A stretch of 64,000 nt of DNA from JBBRDU01 sp038230335 (GTDB lineage: Bacteria; Verrucomicrobiota; Verrucomicrobiia; Chthoniobacterales; UBA10450): the NCBI GenBank assembly GCA_038230335.1, contig JBBRNL010000004.1, positions 1 to 64,000 of the forward strand, read 5' to 3'. The position numbers were made by a program, and so were the translations under genes. The notes beneath the pieces are model-generated. The model saw only the letters and a program-made list of their open reading frames with translations, searched no databases and had not been told where the DNA came from. Of this stretch, positions 57,726 to 64,000 are shown piece after piece. Positions within the stretch are counted from its first letter, which is position 1; each line of letters begins with the position of its first letter.

Positions 57726-59079
57726 ATGTCATCCGTGTCCGATTACGCCAGGATGAGGATCCATCGGCGCGTTCGGGAGCGTGCTCTGTTTCCCGCCGAG
57801 CGGAACCCGAGCGAACTCGAAATTCAAGCGCGTTGGTTTGCGGGCGAGTTTGGCCGGACCTTTGTTTCCATAGCGGGCGATAAGGTTGAGATCGTGCAAT
57901 CTGGAACGTGGAATCGCGAAGCCGGACCCGATTTCCGCGACGCCGCTATCCGCATCAATGGCGGAGATCCAATCCGCGGCTGCATCGAAATTGACCTGAC
58001 TGATCAGAGCTGGGAATCGCATGGTCACGCCACGAACCCGGCATTCGAAAGCACCATCCTCCATGTTTTCGTCAATCGGGGTTCGCGCACGTTCTTTACG
58101 CGGACCACTTCCAATCGCAACGTGCCTCAGATTCGCATCGACCTCTCCGCGCTGTCTGAAACTTTCAGCCTGAATATCCCACTCGCGCGCTCCGGCCGGT
58201 GTCAGGCCCCCTTGAATGGACTGCCCGCGGAGCGCGTCCACGACGTCTTGCACAGTGCCGCGCGGTTCCGTCTGCGCAAAAAAGCAGCACGCCTGCGCGC
58301 GACAGTCGACCTGCATGGACGCGATGAAGCGATCTTCCAGGAAATCGCATCCGCCTTGGGTTACAAAGAAAATAAACTGCCTTTCACACTCCTCGCGCAA
58401 CGTCTTTCATTGAAGGTCCTGCGGCAGGATACGTCGGACACTGAAGCGCTCCTTTTTGGATTTGCCGGGTTCCTTGAAACACCGGATCTCGCCGCCTACG
58501 GGGCGGACACGCGCGATTATGTGCGTGGTCTCTGGGATCGCTGGTGGCCGCATCGCGATGAGATGGAGCGGCTCGTCCTGCCCCTGAAAACGTGGCGAAT
58601 GAGCGGCACGCGCCCGCTCAATCATCCTCACCGCCGTCTGGCTTCTCTCGCCTTGATCGCCTGCCACTGGACAAAACTGCGGCGTGCGGCTGAGAAACCG
58701 GACACTGCGAGCGTACGAAAGTTTTTAGGTGCACTTGATCATCCATTTTGGCGACTCCACTACACCCTTGGGTCGTGCCATGGCCCTGCTGGGCGACGCG
58801 CGTGTGAGTGACATTCTTTCCAATATTTTTTTCCCGTTGTGGTCTTTGCAAACCGACTCTGTCTGGCCGGAATACGCGAAATTGCCCGCGCCAATGTCAA
58901 ACCGCCTTGTGGAAACAGCCGCGACCCGGCTGTTCGGAACGGATGCACGGCGCCCCCGGTTTGTGAAAACGGTGGCTCATCAACAGGGCCTGCTGCAGAT
59001 CTACGAGGACTTCTGTCTGCAGGACAATTCCGATTGCGCGCAGTGTCCTTTCCCCGAGCAGATGGCGAAATGGTTGTGA
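57726..59079 (+). pseudogene. DUF2851 gene with a one-base frameshift
   Basis: Frame one (57726-58811) gives 361 residues of a DUF2851 protein (WFAGEFGRTFVSIAGDKVEIVQSGTWNREAGPDF at the N-terminal part). After HPFWRLHYTLG the frame drifts. In the +1 frame from about 58774 it continues RAMALLGDARVSDILSNIFFPL and ends at 59079 with the family Cys cluster (CLQDNSDCAQCPFPEQ). Removing one G from the GGG at 58771-58773 joins them into about 450 residues, the normal length. So either a true inactivating insertion or a sequencing error in a G run. Confidence 0.85.
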
Positions 59080-59195
59080 AAACAACGGACGGCAAGCGTT
59101 AAAAGATTGAACCGACCCGCCTTAACGCTTATCTCATGGCAATGATGATCGCGGCCGCCTTCGATCACATACTGCCGCGGTAAAATATTTCTCCC

Positions 59196-59266
59196 GCGGG
59201 TGTAGTTCAATGGTAGAACGCCAGCTTCCCAAGCTGGACACGGGGGTTCGATTCCCCTCACCCGCT
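59196..59266 (+). tRNA. tRNA-Gly (CCC)
   Basis: Acceptor GCGGGTG / CACCCGC, a seven-pair match, discriminator T. D-arm TAGTTCAATGGTAGAACG, anticodon stem CCAGC/GCTGG with loop TTCCCAA (anticodon CCC), T-arm GGGGGTTCGATTCCCC. CCA is not encoded. Confidence 0.96.
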
Positions 59267-59268
59267 CT

Positions 59269-60471
59269 CTACACCCGCCATAAGCGCAGCGCAGCGACCA
59301 GATAAAAGAGACCGGCCGCAGAGATCGCGATGGAGCCGTAGCGCACCGCGTAATAAGGAAGGCTCACGGGCCCTGACCAACGTATCCGCACGACTTTAAG
59401 CGCGCAGAAAATCGGGAGCACAACGATTTGATGACCGATTTCAATGCCTGCGCTAAATGCCACAATGGCGAGGCCCACGGTCAAACCAGCCATCCCTTCC
59501 ATGGCTGCGAGAAGGCCACCCGCGAAGCCCAGCCCATGAAAAAGGCCGAAGAAAAATGCGACCCCAAGCCGAGCCGCCCCCCGGCTGCGTTGCGGCCATA
59601 ACACATTTTGCAGGGCCACAAAGACGATGCTGGCCGCGATCATCGGTTCGACGATTCTTCCCGGCACTCGGACAATATTGAGAACGGATAAGGTCAGCGT
59701 GATGGAGTGGGCCAGGGTAAAGACGCTGATGACTTTGATCAGGTCCCATAACGTAATGACGGCGAGGGCAAGGGCGCTGATGAAAAGCAGGTGATCATAA
59801 CCGGTCAGAATATGCATGAGACCGTGCCACAAATACTCTCTCGTTAGGCGCCATCGATCGACCCGCGCCGGACAGGCCGCAGCCCCGTCCGGTGAATTTG
59901 ACCAGACGCACTCGAGCCGAAGCGGTTCGCGAGAGGTAAGCAACAACGCTTCGACGGGCTGACGCCCCTCCTGCGCCACACGGGTCACGTAGGTGGCTTC
60001 CCAGCGATTCCCGGGTGCAAAATCAAATTCATTGAGAACATTTTCTTCGACCCGCACGCGCGCGGGCCGGGATGACAGGAGAAACTCAAAATCATAGACG
60101 GCACGCTGCAGACCGCGGCCGTCCGGCGCGGTTGGAGCCATAACACGCCCAACAAGCGCCTGATCATCTGTCAGGATTCGAATGTGCTCGAGCAGGTAAG
60201 CACCATGTCGGCGATACAATTCTTCGGGCGATACGGCGCCCTTTTCGCCATTACTGGAGAGGGTGTTTTGAACCAGAACTTCTTCGGTCGAGACGTGGGT
60301 GCGCAAGTGAATCTTGTCCGGAGAAATTTCTATTTCGAGCCGGCCTTGTGCGACCGGGTGAGCTCCGGCCGATCGGAGCGCGAGCAAACAGAGCATGACT
60401 CCTGCGAACGCAGCAGCCTTCGATTCCCGAAAAGACCGGCCCCTTGGCTTAGCGATGCATGTGAAACGCAT
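59269..60471 (-). CDS. HupE/UreJ-like membrane protein
   Basis: A 400-residue protein. A signal segment (about residues 22-36) precedes a periplasmic beta-rich domain (about 40-210). Residues 215-400 have six helices with the HupE/UreJ signature HGLMHILTGYDHLLFISALAL and FGLFHGLGFAGGL, whose His residues are taken to bind a metal. Family members are thought to move nickel or cobalt, or are of unknown role; no hydrogenase or urease is nearby. The start ATG overlaps the 3' end of the TPR gene. Its stop is two bases from tRNA-Gly on the other strand. Confidence 0.85.
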   Translation of the reverse strand: MRFTCIAKPRGRSFRESKAAAFAGVMLCLLALRSAGAHPVAQGRLEIEISPDKIHLRTHVSTEEVLVQNTLSSNGEKGAVSPEELYRRHGAYLLEHIRILTDDQALVGRVMAPTAPDGRGLQRAVYDFEFLLSSRPARVRVEENVLNEFDFAPGNRWEATYVTRVAQEGRQPVEALLLTSREPLRLECVWSNSPDGAAACPARVDRWRLTREYLWHGLMHILTGYDHLLFISALALAVITLWDLIKVISVFTLAHSITLTLSVLNIVRVPGRIVEPMIAASIVFVALQNVLWPQRSRGAARLGVAFFFGLFHGLGFAGGLLAAMEGMAGLTVGLAIVAFSAGIEIGHQIVVLPIFCALKVVRIRWSGPVSLPYYAVRYGSIAISAAGLFYLVAALRLWRV

Positions 60472-61666
60472 TGTAGCGAGGGTTGACCTCAGCGGCGTGA
60501 CGCAGGAATTCTTTCCCGCGCGCGAGGTCTCCTTTGGCCGAAAAGATCATGCTGGCGTGAAAATAAAGGTGCGCATCTTTCGTCCCCTCGGCGAGCGCTT
60601 TATCCATCTCAGCGGCGGCGACGTCCATTTGCCCGTTCTTATATAGAGCCCAGGCCATAGCATCGCGTGCAAACACGCTCTGGCGAATCTCCATATCCTT
60701 CCGCGCCCACTTCAGTGCGTCGCTCGGATTTTCCTCAGAATCTGCATAAAAACCGGCCAAGTAGTGAATGTAACGTCCATCTCCCCGTTCAGCGGTCTTT
60801 AAATACGCGGCGCGCGCACGTTCATGCCATGGCTTGGCTTGATCCATCTTGCCGGTGAACGCATAGAGATCACCCAGTGCCTGACATAACTCCGGACGCG
60901 GCAAGCGCGCGATCACTCCTTCATACAATCGAATCGCTTCGGGATACTTTTCCTGGCTGGCTCGCAACTCGGCCATGTGATCGATGGCAGAATAGTAATC
61001 AGGCGCGGCTTCGAGAGCGGCTTTGTATTGTTTCTCGGCGTTTTCCAGATCGCCGCGGCTGAAATACAGCTGTCCCAGCTGAACGCAGCACCACGCTATG
61101 AGCGACGGCGCAGGCGTTATCAACGCTCGGCTTTGCGTGAGCGCGGAAATGAAATGCTCCCGCGCCGAATCGAGGTTGCCGCGGACCAGCGCGAGGCGCG
61201 CGAGCCGGCTTTCACTGTCGATGCCGCCCTCGTCGAGTTGTGCCAGTTTCTGGTAGGCGTCAGCCGCCCCGTGGTAGTCGCCAAGTTCGAGAAGGGCGTC
61301 TCCCAAAACGGAGAAGCCGGCCGCTTTGTGAGGCGCCATTTGTACCAGATGCTTGCCATCGTCCCGCGCGGCGGTGAATTCATGCGAAGCGAGGCGCACG
61401 CGTGCGAGGGCGGTCAGCCCCGCGATGTTGGCTTCAACCGGTACCGCTTTCACGGAAATTTCCGACGCGTGCCGCGCTTTGGCGAGCCACTGATCTTCAC
61501 CGGTGCTCCGCAACAAGTCGAGGTAGCGCGAAGCCAGCATGTTCTGCGCGGTAAAATCGTCAGGGTCTTTCTGGACCCGATCTTCCAGGAAGTGAATGCC
61601 CGCGTCGTCCCCGAGCGCGGGCCCAGCCAGGGCGAGCGCGAAAATTAGCAGGGGCAGCGGCCGCAT
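60449..61666 (-). CDS. Secreted TPR protein
   Basis: A 405-residue protein with a signal peptide (residues 1-20, ending PALGDD). The rest is a chain of TPR helices, for example AGFSVLGDALLELGDYHGAADAYQKLAQLD and LGQLYFSRGDLENAEKQYKAALEAAPD. Its end overlaps the start of the HupE-like gene by 23 bases, so the two form an operon and probably work together at the envelope. The poly-T of the upstream gene's terminator ends at the base before its ATG. Confidence 0.88.
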   Translation of the reverse strand: MRPLPLLIFALALAGPALGDDAGIHFLEDRVQKDPDDFTAQNMLASRYLDLLRSTGEDQWLAKARHASEISVKAVPVEANIAGLTALARVRLASHEFTAARDDGKHLVQMAPHKAAGFSVLGDALLELGDYHGAADAYQKLAQLDEGGIDSESRLARLALVRGNLDSAREHFISALTQSRALITPAPSLIAWCCVQLGQLYFSRGDLENAEKQYKAALEAAPDYYSAIDHMAELRASQEKYPEAIRLYEGVIARLPRPELCQALGDLYAFTGKMDQAKPWHERARAAYLKTAERGDGRYIHYLAGFYADSEENPSDALKWARKDMEIRQSVFARDAMAWALYKNGQMDVAAAEMDKALAEGTKDAHLYFHASMIFSAKGDLARGKEFLRHAAEVNPRYNAFHMHR

Positions 61667-61705
61667 AAAAAAACCGCGCCGACCGCTGGGAGCGATCGGC
61701 GCGGT
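61667..61705 (-). terminator. Intrinsic terminator after the DUF4331 gene
   Basis: A ten-pair GC-rich hairpin with stem ACCGCGCCGA / TCGGCGCGGT is followed on the minus strand by seven T (61673 to 61667). It separates DUF4331 from the TPR-HupE operon. The T run touches the ATG of the TPR gene, so that gene's leader must include the hairpin. Confidence 0.9.
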
Positions 61706-61722
61706 AATGAAAAGACTAATTC

Positions 61723-62952
61723 TTAGTTACGAGTGTTGTCGTCAATCGTGCCCGTCGCGAACGGCTGTTGCGAAGGCGCGAAGAATGGGAATGCGCTCCC
61801 AAAAGTAACGTCATTGGCGTTGACATTGTCACCCGTTGTGACTCCGCCATTCGTGATGACATTCAGCAGGGTATCGATCACGTCATCGGTTGGCCGACGG
61901 CCGTTGGGAAAGCCATTGGCCCCGGAACCGCCCTGCCCCCCGGCGTTCGCCTTGGTCACATCGAGGTGAAGGAAGTCGCCTTTTGTGATAGCGATCCCAG
62001 CCAGAATATTGATATTGGCCTGATTTGTCCCGAGCGCGGTGAGCGTGGCGGTGATATCGGCGGCGAACTTGCCGGCGGCGTCGTCCGTCGTAGTAGCGCC
62101 ATTGTACTCATCTTTACGATTGAATGGAATGAGCGCGACGTTTACAGCAGGGTTACCAACACGATCCACCTGGGTGATTGCGCCTGCGCCGGTCTTTTTG
62201 CCCTTTTTCAAGACAATCGTCGACGGCCGAAAAGTGTCCGCGTCTACGCCGATGATGTTGCCCGCGCCTTTGATTGCTGACACTGGAATGCGCAGAGCAA
62301 TCCCCATAATATTATAGCCGGCAAATGTGTCGCGTGCGCGAGTGAGTTGAGTCACATCAGGAGCGCCGTTGCGGATAGAGGCGATGAATCGCGAAAAGGC
62401 GGGAAGATCGAAAAAGAAAGGATCATCGACCTCGCCGGCGAAGAAGCTAATCCCACTGACTGGATCAGTCGTGACTGTTTGGGGAGGAGGAGTGGCTCCA
62501 ACCGAAGGATTCAACACTGGCGCCGTAAACGAGGTTCCACCGGGCAGCCGGATAGTGGCGGTCTGAGCCTGCGGAATTTCCAGGATCGGTCTGGGCGAAG
62601 GACCCGCAACGGCGGTCCGGGGTGAAAACGTAATGTCGTAGTGCGCATCATTGATTGCGTCGCCTGTGTTCTCGATATCGAAACGATAGTGTACGTTTGG
62701 ATCGAAAATACCGAAATTGACCGCCTCGCCCGGCACGATAAATCCGCGCACCGTCATCAGCAGGACGGCCTTGGTATTGTCATTCGGGTCCAGGAAAAAG
62801 TAGACATCCGCTAGATCGGCCGCCTGATCGTTAGACGTGGCGGGGGCGTCACCGTGGTCAGCCGCACGGGCGCTACGCGGTTGGAAGAACAAAACCGAAG
62901 CGCTCAGCAACGCGGCAGTGACGAGCGTATGGAAAAATGCAGTTAATTTCAT
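61723..62952 (-). CDS. DUF4331 family secreted protein
   Basis: A 409-residue protein with a signal peptide (residues 1-30, ending ARAAD). The mature start ADHGDAPATSNDQAADLADVYFFLDPNDNTKAVL is the DUF4331 signature. Later RDTFAGYNIMGIALRIPVSAIKG and a C-terminal PTDDVIDTLLNVITNGG fit too. The function is unknown; it lies outside the cytoplasm. It is followed by a strong terminator, so it stands as a single unit. Confidence 0.93.
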   Translation of the reverse strand: MKLTAFFHTLVTAALLSASVLFFQPRSARAADHGDAPATSNDQAADLADVYFFLDPNDNTKAVLLMTVRGFIVPGEAVNFGIFDPNVHYRFDIENTGDAINDAHYDITFSPRTAVAGPSPRPILEIPQAQTATIRLPGGTSFTAPVLNPSVGATPPPQTVTTDPVSGISFFAGEVDDPFFFDLPAFSRFIASIRNGAPDVTQLTRARDTFAGYNIMGIALRIPVSAIKGAGNIIGVDADTFRPSTIVLKKGKKTGAGAITQVDRVGNPAVNVALIPFNRKDEYNGATTTDDAAGKFAADITATLTALGTNQANINILAGIAITKGDFLHLDVTKANAGGQGGSGANGFPNGRRPTDDVIDTLLNVITNGGVTTGDNVNANDVTFGSAFPFFAPSQQPFATGTIDDNTRN

Positions 62953-63073
62953 ATTTTAAGGACTCTACTTACTTATGGATGGTGAATTGTGGGTCTGGCC
63001 GAATTACGCTCGTGCGGATGCTTTGGTCAATCGATAAGTTGCGCGCCGTGCTGCTTAGACTTTATGTCCCTTC

Positions 63074-63709
63074 ATGCGGCACTTCGCGCGGTTCTCGTCT
63101 TTCGCCCTGCAAATTGGGACAGTCGGCCTTGTTATTTCCGCCTGTTCCAAATCGGCTCGCGTGCAGAAAGAGCAAGAGCCGCACCAGCAGACCATGTCGG
63201 TCACCGAACACGATATCCGAATTCCCCCGAGCCCCGTTCCCTTCGCCCCGGATGCATCGAAGGCTTCGTCGGCCGCTGCTGTGCCCGATGCCGCAGCCCC
63301 GGCAAAAACCGCGGCCACGTATGAGCAGAATTATCGCGCAGCCACCGATCCGGACGATCGTCTCGAGGTGCTGGGACAATTGCGAGACCTCGAGACGGCC
63401 GAGGCCATCCAAGCCTTTGGACGCTTATTTCAAGAGGCCAGGGATCAGAATGAAAAGCTGGATCTGCTTGCCACGCTCGATCAAATGGACACGGTCGCCG
63501 GCAAATTGCCCATCCTTGAGGCCGCCATCTATACCCCCCAGCCGCCGGACGTCAAAACCGTTGCGATCAACTCGCTGGCCGCTCTCGATAGGCCGGAAGC
63601 GCGCCAAATGCTGGAACTTTTAACGACCAATCCCAACCCCGAACTCCGCGAAACGGCCAAAGAGGCGCTTAAAAACCTGGCGGAAAATCCAGCCTCCACT
63701 CCCCCCTAA
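63074..63709 (+). CDS. Lipoprotein with HEAT-like repeats
   Basis: A 211-residue protein. The lipoprotein signal MRHFARFSSFALQIGTVGLVISAC has a Cys at residue 24. A low-complexity Ala/Pro linker (about 55-80) leads to a helical C-terminus with HEAT-like pairs: DDRLEVLGQLRDLETAEAIQAFGRLF, KLDLLATLDQM, DVKTVAINSLAALDRPEARQMLELL and LRETAKEALKNLAE. This suggests a scaffold at the envelope. No specific family. ATG 63074 is the only start that keeps the signal. Confidence 0.8.
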   Translation: MRHFARFSSFALQIGTVGLVISACSKSARVQKEQEPHQQTMSVTEHDIRIPPSPVPFAPDASKASSAAAVPDAAAPAKTAATYEQNYRAATDPDDRLEVLGQLRDLETAEAIQAFGRLFQEARDQNEKLDLLATLDQMDTVAGKLPILEAAIYTPQPPDVKTVAINSLAALDRPEARQMLELLTTNPNPELRETAKEALKNLAENPASTPP

Positions 63710-63724
63710 ACACCGCCTAACGTT

Positions 63725-64000
63725 CTATTTTCCGCCGAAGAGTTTGCGGAATGAATTGAACAGTTTGCCGGGCAAGGAGCCCGCCTTTTGCCCCATGTTT
63801 TCCAATTTCTGCGTCAGTTGCATCTGGTCGCCACCATGGACCTCGCACGCCGCGGTCGGGACCTTATCCACGGGCAAATCGATGTCGTAGGCAGTCCCGG
63901 CGGCTTGACAGCCCGAAGTGGCGAGATGGTTAGACAACGAGCAAACCATGGCGCGCTGCAAGGCCATGGTGGGCTGTAGTGCCTGCGGCGGATAACGAAC
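63725..64000 (-). CDS. C-terminus of a probable class A penicillin-binding protein (partial)
   Basis: The frame is open to the right edge, so the gene continues outside the window; 91 residues are visible. MVCSLSNHLATSGCQAAG followed by DKVPTAACEVHGG matches the C-terminal Cys pattern of PBP1A-like proteins (CxxSGLLA-x2-GC, then EPTxxCxxH). It ends in a basic tail (KLFNSFRKLFGGK). The resemblance is good but short, so the call is tentative. An internal ATG (63967) is not a real start. Confidence 0.5.
   Translation of the reverse strand, partial: VRYPPQALQPTMALQRAMVCSLSNHLATSGCQAAGTAYDIDLPVDKVPTAACEVHGGDQMQLTQKLENMGQKAGSLPGKLFNSFRKLFGGK

Noticed and set aside
59840..59850. CTCTCTCGTTAGGCGCC, similar to an attC right box
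   Set aside because: It lies inside the coding region of the HupE-like gene and has no arms around it.
63714..63725. GCCTAACGTT after the lipoprotein gene
   Set aside because: Matches a left box by sequence but has no paired partner; chance match near a stop region.

Overview
The window looks like a chromosome segment from a Verrucomicrobiota-type soil or freshwater bacterium. This is inferred, not proven. The support is a paired DUF1800/DUF1501 operon, a PEP-CTERM protein, an ADOP-type permease, a DUF4331 protein, a BamD/LptE envelope operon, and frequent GTG/TTG starts in moderately GC-rich DNA.

Bases 1 to about 20,290 are the distal part of a large chromosomal (sedentary) integron. About 25 recombination sites of the attC (59-base-element) class separate short genes that almost all read rightward. 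Each site runs from a left RYYYAAC box to a right GTTRRRY box and has inner arms that pair with one unpaired base in the left arm. The pairing is kept across at least four different arm sequences (covariation), which is the best evidence that these are folded attC sites and not ordinary repeats. The array enters from the left edge, so the integrase gene and attI should lie to the left, outside the window. The cargo is mostly small secreted, lipoprotein or membrane proteins of unknown function. It also includes a PDZ protein, a CPBP protease, a GFA-like protein, a TolB-like propeller, an isochorismatase-like hydrolase, a PEP-CTERM protein, a DUF3828-like protein and a reversed glycosyltransferase. 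Three cassette genes are broken by in-frame stops (one also by a frameshift), two attC sites are reduced to left halves, one cassette has no gene, and an 85-bp element sits at the same place inside three different attC sites.

The array ends against a large class III adenylate cyclase/AAA/TPR regulator (20.3-23.7 kb). From there to about 41.6 kb lie an SGNH hydrolase, a YeeE-type sulfur transporter pair, a secreted cyclophilin, an ADOP permease, a GntR-ABC-ABC operon with a candidate operator, and two tandem membrane-anchored quinone-oxidoreductase-like genes. The first of these genes carries an attC-like right end just before its start and an RYYYAAC box after its stop. MenG/UbiE, PPK2 and HflX follow.

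From 41.6 to 47.2 kb is a cluster rich in tRNA-modification genes: a YheT-like hydrolase, a tgt gene fused to an MnmC-like methyltransferase, an RluA-type pseudouridine synthase, a spermidine-synthase-like protein and trhO. From 47.4 to 64 kb are DUF1501 and DUF1800, tRNA-Leu(CAG), the bamD-lptE-TPR operon, a DUF72 gene, serS, a DUF4126 gene, a frameshifted DUF2851 gene, tRNA-Gly(CCC), a HupE/UreJ-like gene with a TPR gene, a DUF4331 gene with a strong terminator, a small lipoprotein, and the C-terminus of a probable class A penicillin-binding protein running off the right edge.
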